Below, one piece after another: positions 1-11,470 of a DNA stretch of 64,000 nt. The notes below the pieces were generated by a model that did no database searches, was not told the DNA's origin, and saw only the letters and a program-made list of their open reading frames with translations. The position numbers and the translations under genes are program-made. The stretch's first letter is position 1; each line of letters starts with the position of its first letter. This stretch comes from Prosapia bicincta (lineage: Eukaryota; Arthropoda; Insecta; Hemiptera; Cercopidae), in the NCBI GenBank assembly GCA_036971475.1, contig JBAIZL010000002.1, forward strand, positions 174,971,024 through 175,035,023. Reading direction: 5' to 3'.

Positions 1-234
1 AAGTTTAACTTAATCCTAGTCAGACTATCAAAAACCACTTATTCCAAAATTTTAGGTTGAATAAATAAATTGATGTGTCTTTTAGCAGTTATTTTTGAAA
101 AAAATCCTATTCAATTGAAAATGAAACAAATACATTTTTATTTGTTGCTTAACAATGTTCAATATACTTGTAAAATTATTTTGTTATTACTGAAAATTCC
201 TAGGCTTGTGATTAAACTCTTTTTGAACGCCACC
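1..234. other. AT-rich sequence, nothing recognised
   Basis: No coding signature, RNA gene or clear repeat is visible. The short open frame at 70-312 has no recognisable motif, and its distal part overlaps the PLE-end-like sequence described next. Confidence 0.5.
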
Positions 235-379
235 TTCTCTACTATCCTTGTATTTGAAATATTTTTATTCAGTAACTATATTGCGAGAAAGGTTTCACTA
301 TATTTACAATAATTCATACATAAATAATTATTAAATTAAAAATATTTCAAAAACAAGAATACTTTTTATACATTTATTA

Positions 380-425
380 TTAAAAACGTTTCGCCAATAA
401 AACAGTAGCAGCATATACAGGAAAA
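380..425 (-). ncRNA. Decayed hammerhead-like motif, minus strand
   Basis: On the minus strand the order is a CUGUAUA core, a U, a weak GCUG/UGGC stem II, GAAA, then ACG. It aligns with the PLE-2 hammerheads at 30.4 and 54.5 kb, but the invariant CUGANGA core is broken, so it is probably inactive. Confidence 0.45.
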
Positions 426-454
426 TAATTATGTAACAAAATCATTTTACATAA

Positions 455-515
455 TTATTTTTCTGAAGATGGTGGTACTGTTTTATCGGCGAATAGCTTG
501 CAATAATAAATATAT
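455..515 (+). ncRNA. Decayed hammerhead-like motif, plus strand
   Basis: CUGAAGA, then U, then a stem II region with the loop start UACUGUU typical of PLE-2, then GAAUAGC. It is the mirror of the motif at 380-425. Stem II no longer pairs well and GAAA has become GAAU, so it is judged a relic. Confidence 0.45.
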
Positions 516-643
516 TAAAAGTATTCTTGTTTTTGAAATATTTTTATTTTTTAACTATATTACAAGTAAACATATCACCATATTTAATATATAAATTTAT
601 TTATTTATTCATACGTATCTCTTCAAGGATGGAAAATATATTG

Positions 644-912
644 AATAGTTAGTAACCGAGCTACATCCGCTCATTTTCAGTGGATCAATCTTATCTAGCG
701 TTAACGAGGTAAACGCAACAACAGTTATAGAGCAAATAAATAACGCAGACCACACCACTTCTATATACAGAATGGCAGATCTTCTTTTCTCTATATATGG
801 AGTTGTCTACGTTCCTCATTTGCTCTTCAGCTGTTGTTGGGTTCACCTAGTCAAAACTAGATGAGCTTAATTCACTGGAAATGAAAAGATGTACTCCGGT
901 TCCTAACTATGT
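644..912. repeat. Imperfect foldback 2 (MITE-like)
   Basis: Arms of about 130 bp (644-776 and 786-912) are reverse complements with scattered mismatches. For example, the left arm has ATAGTTAGTAACCGAGC and the right arm reads ATAGTTAGGAACCGGAG on the opposite strand. There is no coding capacity. It resembles a non-autonomous foldback or MITE, but no clear target duplication was identified. Confidence 0.7.
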
Positions 913-966
913 TATATATATACTTGATATTTTACGTTATCCATTGTTTTTCCGTTGCACTGATTT

Positions 967-1201
967 TATGAAGTTAATATATTACTATTGTAAGTAATTT
1001 TGTCCACCATTAAGTGCAATAATTTTACCTTGAGTGATGAGGCACTTTTCGGTCACTTGACCATTGTCGAATCACTGAGCGACTGTCAATCAGTGATTCG
1101 ACAATGGTAAAGTGACCGAAAGGTGCCTCATCACTTAAGGTAAAATTATTGCACTTAATGGTGGACAAAATTACTTACAATAGTAATATATTAACTTCAT
1201 A
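967..1201. repeat. Near-perfect 112-bp-arm palindrome (foldback 3)
   Basis: Arm 967-1078 and arm 1090-1201 are almost perfect reverse complements separated by 11 nt. Near-perfect arms imply a young insertion or recent gene conversion. The ends read ATGAAGTT and AACTTCAT next to AT-rich DNA. There is no coding content, and it is not a hammerhead: TGATGA and TTTC lie on the same strand. Confidence 0.85.
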
Positions 1202-1259
1202 TATATACTTATATAATAAATAATTATTTAATAAAATAAATTAATATACATAGATTGAT

Positions 1260-1295
1260 TGAGTGTGTCGTGTGCGCGCGCGTGTGTGTGTGTGT
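1260..1295. repeat. (GT)n microsatellite abutting LTR
   Basis: An interrupted GTGTGT/CGCG tract runs directly into TGCCGCG, the terminus of the solo LTR. With the (GT)n at 3413 it forms the split target site of that LTR. Confidence 0.85.
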
Positions 1296-3412
1296 TGCCG
1301 CGCTCTTCCCGAACTTCACACCCTTTGAGAGGAGAAATATCCTTTCCCCCGAAACGCGTGTTCCTCGGCAGGAACCGTCACCCTCCAGTCCGACAGCGGT
1401 CAAAATATGATCTCACCCGACTTACCAGTTCCTGGTACATGTGGTGTGTCGAGCTTGGTCTGCCAGTGAATAAATTCCTGGACTTTGTTTTGAAAAACCA
1501 ACCAAAAGGTTTTTACCTTACTTAAGAGTTAATTTATTTCCTATACCTTGGTTAAAATGATTTGTAACGAACGTTTTTCTTAACTCTATGTGATTTATTT
1601 AATCTCTACTCTATTTATTGATTGGAAAAATTCTATGAATTTTATTTATTTAATTTCACAACAGCGTAGTAATAATTAATTCAATCACTGTTTGTTATAA
1701 ATTGTTTAATTCTCTGAATTTTAAATTATATTTAATATCGATTCTATTACATAATGTTTACATTTTCTGTAAATTTAACTCAACTTAAATATCTTTTGTA
1801 ATAAGTAATTATTTTTACATTAAATACATTTTAACTGATTTTTGAGTTTATTTCTACATTTTCTTAAAATCTGTCAACATTTTACTTACCTTCTTTAACG
1901 TTCATAGTCCATCCTTAAACATGTCGTATTTTAAAGTTCGAATTACACCCTTAAATTTACTCACATATTCAATTACACAAGAAAATAATTTATATTGATT
2001 TGTTTTATTACATGTCCATATAACCCTGTCATGAAAGCCATAGTGGAAATTACTTCTTAGTAACACTGTGTTTTCATTATTTCTGTGCTCCCACACATAA
2101 TTCTGCTGGAATTTAGTAAGTATTTCCCTTGATTTATTTTTAACCAATTATCTAATCCTGTTTTCTTCATATCGGATATATGGATATAGAACATTTTAAA
2201 CTGTGATTATAAATTAAATCACTTCATAATCTTCTGCTTCAAGATTCTCTTATTATTTATGACATTATCATTTAAATACATTACTTTATTTCTTATTTTG
2301 AATATCAAATTGATAGACTAATTTATTCTTAAATAATTGTAATCATTTGCTTTCGGTATTTGATATTAAATACTGGAACGATATTTTACTTTATGATCTC
2401 ATTTTATGAAGCTTTTTGAGAATAAGTCAATTGCTTATATATTCTCTTAATTTTAATTTACTTTTTTATTAATTGATAATTTTACCGATAGTTCAAAATC
2501 TGGTAATTATTTTTTAGAAAAATTAAATTTTTTAAAAAATTCGTTTATGCTTTTAAAATTTAGACTTGCCCCAAAAACTCTCACTGTGATTGTTCCTCTT
2601 GTCCCTCGGAGGTTGTCCTGGAATCCTTGGTTCCCCCTCGGATGTTGTCCTGAAGTCCTTGGGAAGGGCAGCAATCGCACTAGATGGGTTAAGGGCTGTC
2701 AATAATACTTGTTTACTTAATTTACATTTTACAAAAATAATAAAATTTCGTTCTCGCGGAAGCTCACAAAGCAGGCTATCTTCACGTCCATCTAGGGTTA
2801 GTTGTTGTGTTTAGCCACGGAACATCATCATGGAAACGCCTCTGGATGTCCTTGCTAAAAGTACGTCCGTTCGGTTCTAAATCTGGTTTTTTTTATATTA
2901 GACAAGCCAGTTCAAACCTGCAAGGGTAGTTGACTATTAAACTTTCACTTTTTGTTTTGGTTCGATTTTAGCTAGGCCTCGTAAGTATTCCTTGCGGTGC
3001 GAAATTTGATAATTCCTCAAGCCATGGTCCATTATCATCATTTGAGATGCTGCTACAAACTTGATTGACATTTTTAACCCTTTCCGTTCGTAGGTTGCGT
3101 TACTTTACACATATTTCTTCTTCCCTCGACAGTTTATCGTTTTTAGAGCAATTACACAACCATTCCTTCTTTTACTCTATTAGTACATAATTTCAATTAT
3201 AAACTTTTCATTAATTTTGTTTTTGACATAACTATCTGTTATCTAATATTATATTTAGCTTCGGTGGTTCATTTTCTAGAATTATATACTTACATTTGCT
3301 ACGTTTGTTAATTAATCTAATTAACAATTTTTTACTGTTTTTTCATAACAATGTTTAAAAAGATTTTGGGCTAGCCTCAATATTTTCCCTTGAGACGGTT
3401 TTGGCCGTCTCG
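1296..3412 (-). mobile_element. Solo LTR (about 2.1 kb) of a Ty3/gypsy element
   Basis: Blocks of this segment match the LTR at 48871-51255 in the same order: the TGCCGCG end, the CAAAATATGATC...CCAGTGAATAAA block, the AATTTAGACTTGC block, and the terminal GAGACGGTTTTGGCCGTCTC block. No internal gag or pol is present, and both ends abut (GT)n, so it is read as a solo LTR left by LTR-LTR recombination. By comparison with the primer-binding site at 48.85 kb, the element orientation is minus. Divergence from the 48.9-kb LTR is substantial. Confidence 0.75.
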
Positions 3413-3432
3413 GTGTGTGTGTGTGTGTGTGT
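3413..3432. repeat. (GT)n flank of solo LTR
   Basis: GTGTGT follows the LTR terminus GTCTCG directly. It has the same repeat strand as the left flank, as expected if the LTR element inserted inside one GT tract. Confidence 0.8.
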
Positions 3433-4722
3433 CTATGTGTGTTTGTGATTGTGTGGATAAGATAAATATACTAGTTATTTTTAAAATTAAGTTTTCAAAT
3501 ATTAGGTATTATAGAGCCCTACTTAAAAAAAAAGTTTAGTTGATAATTTTTTTAAAATCAGAAGCTTTGTAGTTATTAAATATTTTTAGTTTCTTAGATA
3601 CATATTTATCCTAACAATAAAATATTTAAAAAATAATTAGAACACATTAATAAAACAATATAGGATATAATATATTTCAAAGAAATATTTTTACAAATTA
3701 CTTAACATTATTATTATTCAAAACGTAATACAAATTTTAAAATGTATAAATTGATATTAAATTTTTATATTTTTCAAAGTTTATTTGGAGGTGTAAAAAC
3801 TCCTGGCCATGAGTTTCCCAATTGGTTATAATTTAAAAGTGCTAAGAAAGTTAATAGTTCTATAAGTCCTTTATTTTTGCTCAAAACAATAATCTTCTAC
3901 TTTTATATTTGAAAACCAATCCTATACTATATCACAACGTTATTAGTTTAGAGAAATAATAGGTGTTTACTCAAATTATTTTTTCCAACATTTATATAAA
4001 AGGGTGTTGATAATTGTATTTTGTATAACTTTCGTTTTATTCTCTAAACAGTCGTTTGTGTTGTATAATTGTCAGTAGAGGGTTATTTTTATTATTATTT
4101 CATTACCACGTTGATAGTGTTTTCCCAATACATATGGGGAACTCTGCTTTTTCAAAAACAGCAACCGACGTTGCCCCTCCCTAGCTCGAATATTCCAACA
4201 ATATTCACGCTTTGTTTACAACAATGCATAGCGTACGGTAAACGCATTTATGGTTCTACTCTTTTACAAAACTAGTTTTCCCTAGACCTGAATTATTTGA
4301 AACTAATATAATGTGTATCCAGTCATTTCGCTTGTACCATCTTTAATACCTAATGCTTATAACCTATTTATGCTTAAAAGCTGTCAGATGTTTATTCTAT
4401 TATGTGAGATGTATTCATGTTTCACAACCATCACTGCAAAGGTTTACACTATTAGGAATTTATTGTTATCCCTGGTATCAATACATTGTGATAAAAAAGA
4501 ACTGGCCATCTCTAAACTCCTCACAAATTGCAATTCCCCACGCTGAGACCCCAAGAATTATAACGGAAAAAACACTTACAATTTATATTTACAAAACAAT
4601 TGAATATATAAACATTGTATTCTTTATAACATTTATTATAAACTATTATATATATATGTATTAACAATATTTCACTATTGCATTATTTCTATAATATCAT
4701 ATCATAAATTACAGATATAATG

Positions 4723-4724
<2 letters not shown>
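3433..4724. other. AT-rich intergenic sequence
   Basis: Only short open frames without recognisable motifs are present, including two overlapping ones around 4313-4664. No repeat family or RNA gene was identified. Confidence 0.5.
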
Positions 4725-4821
<97 letters not shown>

Positions 4822-4822
4822 T
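4725..4822. repeat. Compound (AT)n(AG)n microsatellite
   Basis: About 62 bp of AT is followed by about 36 bp of AG with one GC interruption. Confidence 0.95.
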
Positions 4823-5075
4823 CTAAATGTGTTGCCAATTGTAGTATGGATAAAAGCAGAATAGGAAAATGTCTGCGACGGGTTATGGATGCTGGGTGGT
4901 CAGTTTGAACGCTGTGGTAATGAGCGACGAACTGAAGTTGAAAGTGGAATTGACAACAAGGCTCACCGAACCGGCAAGATGTACCTTTCCTATTTGCCCA
5001 GACGGCGGCAACCCCACCCCTTCTGGCCGATTCCCCTCCGTAGAGTCCTATTCTGTTTTAAATCAAACTCTTATA
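4823..5075. other. GC-richer island of unknown nature
   Basis: This is clearly richer in GC than its surroundings and carries two overlapping frames (4869-5180 and 4889-5083). Neither shows a motif I recognise. It could be a decayed exon or a transposon fragment. Confidence 0.35.
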
Positions 5076-8000
5076 ATAACTAGTTCTAGGGTACGAATAA
5101 AAGACGTTATCCATATTACGTTCTGTATTCCAATAATATACAATAATTTAAGAAAGTATACTAGACATCGTTTTTCCTAACGGTTTTAAAACGTATTATG
5201 TTGCATAACTAGATATATCCGGAACAAGGTTGTGGGTGTTATGTTGGAATTCAAAAGTTAAGAAAAAAAATAATTACCATAAAGTAATATAAGATGCTAA
5301 CGCGAATATAAATCCTCTATGGAAGGATTAATGATCTGTGAACTCAAGTGCGAAAGAGGTATGGAGCATTACGTTAATTGTAATCGATAATGCAGATAGA
5401 TATATTGTATATGGGGTTTTAATCTATTTCTTAAGTGTAATAAGTAATCCAATACTGTACTAATTATTAATAATATAAACATCGTTACTAATTATTCGGC
5501 AGCTATCAATAGGTAAATTATTGATCTACAAGTCTACTGTAAAACAAAAATGTTTTAGACACCATTCAAGAGTAGTTAATCTTTTTATTAATAAAAATTG
5601 AATTTCTAAAGAAATTCCATAACTATCACCACGGACTTTTTCCAGGTCACCAATTTATAGATTCAAAAATCCCAGAATGTAATTAAATATCAGAATTTCT
5701 ATGAATTTATAATTATTGAAACATTTTAGCTTTACTTAGTTTAAAATCATAACATTGTTGCAATTTAATAAAAAACCAAAAAAAAATATTATATGCAATA
5801 TCAGAAATTTGCATTACTAATTTTGAAAGAAAAAAATTGATATCTAAGCTAGTGTTCATTTCTTCAAGTTTATAATGTTGGTCTTACAATATTTAAAAAA
5901 ATCAAAACCTCAAATTACTCCCGTTTTTAGTCAAGCAGTAAATAAAGCTTTGTAGTGTATTTGAAAATAAAACCTGACAAGTTGAAAAATACCAACTCTG
6001 AAATATATTCCAGCATTCTTCAAAACTAGCAATTATGTTACCATGTTGGCAAATCCTAAATTTTAAAAAATGTATAAAACTAATTTTAGGACAAAATAAC
6101 TTTTTATAATAAAGTAGTTAACCTATTTTGTCATTTTATTAACAGTAATGCATACTATTTTTTTAATTGTTTTATTTCTGAATTCTTAAATTATTTTACA
6201 ATATGAAATATTCATTTCTAAAGTATTTTTAGTTAAGCTTTTTATGTAAATAAAATTTCACATATTAATCGAATATTTTTATTCACTATTTATTTAACTA
6301 CTATGTTATCTTTGCAAACATACTCAGATATTATGTAAAATCTTTCTCCACTTAATTTTAATTTTCATATTACGCCTATTTCTCTCACTTGTTACTGAAC
6401 ATCTTACTACAAAAATATGTAATCTGCTCCTCCTATAAATTTGCATTAACTTTTCTAAAATAATTTGATTACTTGGCCTTTTTACCTAATATTACCAATT
6501 ATTATCCTTTTTAACGTCATCTTTGTATATCTCAATATGAATTTTGTAGATTTTTTGTAATTATTCAATTTCAAATAATTTAGGTAATTGAATAGATCTG
6601 TATTTTGCTTGAAAAATTATTTTTTTTTCATTAATGAATTACAAAGTTTCAAAATTATTACAAGTAGTTTTAAATATAATGTAAACCCACTTAATATTAG
6701 AATAAAATGTGTTTTTAACAAAATGTAAATGTAACTTCATACTTTTATTTCTATTTCTATTTAGTTCTTTGATTAATCCAATTCTATAGATATATTTTGA
6801 TGGACGTTACGTACTAGTTTCAAACTTTATATGATTCAAGGGTCACTAATTTTATTTACACCATTTTTCTTGTAGATATTATTTTATATAAGTCTCTAAA
6901 CGCTTATTCGAGAAATTACAAAATACCTAGTTATTTCGAGAATTTCATTCCTTACTCTGCCCTGTGATTCATCGCCTTTGGTTGTTTTAATATCAACGTT
7001 TCGACCTACCAGATTGACCAATACATTTCGTTTCTATTGGCACTGCACATAACAAACTGACTAGTTAGCAACAGCATTTAGTTGTACCTTGTAATTGTGT
7101 CATCGAAAATTACTCTTCAATATGAAGTGCTGACCACGTAACCGTCCACTCTGCATTGAGAGATCGCAGTTAGTAAGACGGTAGGTATAGAGGATCAGTA
7201 TAAACCCTTTCCTAAGAAAATGATAAGAGTTGTCAAAAAACTGATTCGCATGACACGATTGATATTAGAAACATTCGATGATAAAATATTTTTGGTATGA
7301 ATTAACAAACAATCTTGAAATATATGTAGACATATCGGATGCAGAAACTGATAATGTGTAGAACATTCTGAATATGTAACATGTATTCAGAAGTGGTAGT
7401 AGATAAGAAATCGCGTGCGATCAATCACGGCCAAGTGCACGGTTATAATGCAACTTTAATATACCACTCTTACCATTTTAGTATCTATATTATTTTATTT
7501 ACAATCTTTTTCTGTAAATGTTTTAAAACTTGCATCAGTTTATTTCTATTTCTTACTTATAGTTCTGTATATTGTTTCTTAGATTATTGATACTAAAATT
7601 GACGGATGGATAAATGTTGATGGATAGAAAGTAATGTTGACACTCGATAACTGATAACGCCACTCTAACAAACAGTTTCCGTTTTCTTCTTATGCATAGC
7701 TTGATAAGTTACTACGTTTTTTTAGTATAGAGATTTTTTTTAATAACTCGATGTTTCAGGGTGAATAACATTTTTACTCTTTAAAATTAAGTACAACTTT
7801 TTTGTTAATTCTAGCTAGCTGCAGAATGTCCTGTTTAATTCTCACCTCAAATAGAAACTACTGATTCACTGTATCCAATCATCGAAGAGTACCTAACAAC
7901 TGATTTAGTTACAATTGTTATTCACTTTACATAATGCACATCCCTAGTGGCTGTAAATCTCAAAATCTTATATCTGCCATAAACAAGTGCTTGTACGCCT

Positions 8001-9229
8001 AATGGATTAAACAAAACGTACTGCTGGCACGAGAACCGTAATGTCTCTCAATAAATCTAAAGAAAGGTCGTCAACACGTTTTATCGGAAGTTAAAACGGC
8101 TTTGCTAATTTCGTTTTACGTCCGCTGATATCATGTGGTGATCTTTAGAGTAATGCAATTGTGTTACAGATGTAAGAAAACAACATCGTTTCCAAGTAGT
8201 GACGAGATAAAATATTTTTTTAAATTTAATAATGGAATGCAGTATCGGTTAGGAAAATCAAATTACTAGAACGAGAATATTAGACTAGTTACTGTGAGCG
8301 ACAATATCTAAATTGAATAAGAATGATACGAAAAATAAATAAATTATTAAAAGATATAAAATTAAGAGATATTCAAGAAATCGTCATTTGTAGAGGGATA
8401 TTGTGGTATAAGTGTAGCAAGATGTGAGTTATATAAATATCCGTTAGGTAAGAAGTAAATTATGTGAAAAACTGTCCCTTGTTGAAATGTAAAAAAACTT
8501 TAAACACCAAACAACAATAATTAAAAAACTAAATACTATTTAATTTCGGTAGTGAAAATATTATGATTTGTTCTCGAGGAAGTGTAAAACAGAAGTATGA
8601 AGAGGTCCGTGAATATTAGAAATTAAATGACTAACCAGCACTAATTGATCACAGACTCTGAAAAAAAATGAATAGACAAAATGAGTAAAAAAAGATTCCT
8701 AATACATGGCACGTCAAAATTACTGGACAAAAAATAATTATTATAACTTTAAAAAATTTAACCTAAACAAAATTCATTAGGTTAAGAAAACTGTTAGAAA
8801 AATATTTGAACTTGTGGGATATACCTAGCTAGCGCTTGTCTATTGTCACAAATATCGACGGAAATAAGTTACTGCACACACCTGCAAGTCATATATAAAA
8901 ATTATTCGAGAGTGGTTCATTGTAAAGGGTTCATGAACGTCCTGTGCCTCGTTCATGGGAGAGAAGCTTTACCTAGACATTCACGGGCCAGGGAGATTTA
9001 TGACTAGGAATCTCTGAGAATACAGAAAAAAACTGCTGCACCGGTGGGAAAGTTAGACAAATTCCCACGAATCCCAAAAGAAAGTGAGGAAAGTGTTAAA
9101 ATTTCATAGGCTAGCCACAGTTTGAGAGCAATAAGGGAGCCAATCAAATTTGAAGAGGTAATGAAACCCATACGGATACGATGCAAGAGACACAAGAACA
9201 AGACAGTCAATTTTCAGGACTCAAGGAGT
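5076..9229. other. AT-rich intergenic sequence
   Basis: No coding region, ribozyme, long repeat or RNA gene is recognisable by eye. The short frames are compatible with chance. Confidence 0.5.
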
Positions 9230-9909
9230 CAATTTTCAGTACTCGAAAGGGTCAAGTTGTAGGACCCGAGGAGTCATAATGCAGGACTCGAGGGAGAAGT
9301 AATGTTCAGTTTTAGTAAGAAATATCAAATTCAAACAAAGTAACGTAGCAATTTAAAGTAAGGGAGATTAATAAGGGAGATTATTAAATAGAAAGTGAAG
9401 TAAAAGAGGGATATTAAAGGGTAACAAGTGAGATTAAAATAAGGGAGATTATTTAGTAATGAGTTGTATTAAGTTATTGAGATAAGAAAGTAGTACGAGA
9501 AATTGAATAAGGGAGATAATTAAATAGTAAGTGGAATTAATAAGGGAGTGATTAATAAAGTCAGTTACGGCATAGAAGCATTTCGAGAGATTAAGAAAAG
9601 TGAAATTGATAGGAAAATATTAATAAGTGAATTTGTGACAAGTGAAGTGAATCAAGGAACCACGCAGGTACTAATTAATACTTTATTTTCATTATAAAGA
9701 AAACTCTTTAAAACAAAAACATTTAAGAACATATAAACTTTTATACATTCATTAAAAAGTCATAATTAATTGAAATATAAAATTTATCAAACCAAGTGCA
9801 GTAACTTATACACGCTATTACACGTTATTATAAAAGCAAGTAGCTGGGTTATTAAATTAATTTCCTAAGAGACAAAATTATCCTGTAGACAATCAAAAGT
9901 GGAGGTACG

Positions 9910-9949
<40 letters not shown>

Positions 9950-9990
9950 GATAGATACTTCCAGATTTTCAATAAGGGAGTATATATATA
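9230..9990. repeat. Degenerate purine-rich repeats and short (AT)n
   Basis: Between 9230 and 9300 are loose repeats of AGGACTCGAGGAGTCA type. From 9360 to 9560 the phrase TAAGGGAGATTA recurs irregularly, and AATAAGGGAG reappears at 9971. A short (AT)n tract sits at about 9915-9940. This looks like a decayed minisatellite upstream of the 10-kb array. Confidence 0.55.
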
Positions 9991-10029
9991 ATTTTTTTCT
10001 TCTATATCGCAATTATTATAATTTCTTGT

Positions 10030-11470
10030 TGTTAGAGAACCTATTACTAATCATGTTTGGTTGTCTCTTTCCTTGGTATTTTGAAACCCTGTTACTAAAC
10101 GTTACTGTCTGGTTATTTCTTTGTTTGTTTTTTCGAGACACTGTTATTAAACGTAGGCCCACGTGTCTGGTTTTAATTTCTTTATTATTTACCCTGATAT
10201 TAAATGTAGGGCCACGTGTCAATTTCAAGAAATTGTTACTAAACGAAGAACTTTGTGTCTGGTTCTTTCTTTCCTTGTTTTTGTCGAGATACCAACGTGA
10301 CAGGTTGTTTCTTTTTTTAATATTTCATAACCCTGTACCTAACGTAGGCCTACGTGACAGGTTGTTTCTTTCCTTACTATTTAATAAACCTGTAACTAAC
10401 GTAGACCTACGAGTCTAGTTGTTTCTTTCTTTACTATTTCACCTGTAACTAGCGTAGGCCCAAGTGTCTGGTTGTTTCTTACCTTACTATTTCACCTGTA
10501 ACTAACGTAGGCCTACGTGACAGGTTGTTTCTTTCCTTACTATTTAATAAACCTGTAACTAACGTAGGCCTACGAGTCTGGTTGTTTTTTTCTTTACTAT
10601 TTCACCTGTAACTAACGTAGGCCCAAGTGTCTGGTTGCTTCTTACCTTACTATTTCACCTGTAACTAACGTAGACCCAAGTGTCTAGTTGTTTCTTTCCT
10701 TACTATTTAATAAACCTGTAACTAACGTAGGCCTACGAGTCTGTTTGTTTCTTTCTTTACTATTTCACCTGTAACTAACGTAGGCCCAAGTGTCTGGTTG
10801 TTTCTTTCCTTACTATTCAATAAACCTGTAACTAACGTAGGCCTAAGTGTCTTGTTGTTTCTATCCTTACTATTTCATAAACCTGTAACTAACGTAGGCC
10901 CAAGGGTCTGGTTGTTTCTTTCTTTACTATTTCACCTGTAACTAACGTAGGCCTAAGTGACTTGTTGTTTCTTTCCTTACTATTTCATAACCCTGTAACT
11001 AACGTAGGCCCAAGGGTCTGGTTGTTTATTTCTTTACTATTTCACCTGTAACTAACGTAGGCCTAAGTGACTTGTTGTTTCTTTCCTTACTATTTCATAA
11101 ACCTGTAACTAACGTAGGCCCAAGGGTCTGGTTGTTTCTTTCTTTTCTATTTCACTTGTAACTAACGTAGGCCTAAGTGCCTTGTTCTTTCTTTCCTTAA
11201 TATTTCATAAACCTCTAACTAACGTAGGTCCAAGGGTCTGGTTGTTTCTTTCTTTACTATTTCACCTGTAACTAACGTAGGCCTAAGTGTCTTGTTGTTT
11301 CTTTCTTTACTATTTCACCTGTAACTAACGTAGGCCCAAGGGTCTGGTTGTTTCTTTCTTTACTATTTCACCTGTAACTAACGTTGGCCTACGAGTCTGG
11401 TTGTTTCTTTCCTCACTACTTTATAAACCTGTAACTAACTTAGGCCTACGTGTCTCTGTTTGGTGTTCTG
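10030..11470. repeat. 53/57-bp minisatellite, over 20 units
   Basis: Units of the form CCTGTAACTAACGTAGG ... GGTTGTTTCTTTCCTTACTATTT repeat over about 1.4 kb. Two length classes, 53 and 57 bp, differ mainly by ATAA before CCT. Several units contain the perfect palindrome ACGTAGGCCTACGT. The left 250 bp is more degenerate. Open frames here are by-products of the repeat. Confidence 0.9.

Larger units (their letters stand above)
235..600. repeat. Inverted pair of PLE-2 terminal fragments (foldback 1)
   Basis: Positions about 331-436 and 447-558 are inverted copies around a 10-nt centre. Each arm carries a decayed hammerhead-like core next to a tail resembling TTCTTGTATTTGAAT, which also follows the hammerhead of the PLE-2 copy at 54.5 kb. 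A third direct copy of the tail lies at 240-290. I infer that this is an old head-to-head remnant of PLE-2 terminal repeats with no coding part left. The arms have diverged by many substitutions, so it is much older than the array at 16.6 kb. Confidence 0.7.

Noticed and set aside
967..1201. Foldback as a hammerhead or tRNA-related structure
   Set aside because: The TGATGA and TTTC pieces lie on one strand in the wrong order for a hammerhead, and no tRNA arms are recognisable.
4869..5180. GC-richer overlapping frames as an exon
   Set aside because: Two competing frames with no recognisable motif or splice sites; kept only as an unexplained island.
10026..10418. 130-codon open frame
   Set aside because: It lies in the degenerate start of the 53/57-bp minisatellite; the repeated peptide phrases come from the tandem units.
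10490..11470. CRISPR-like array
   Set aside because: Whole units repeat with no unique spacers, and the DNA is eukaryotic. It is a minisatellite.
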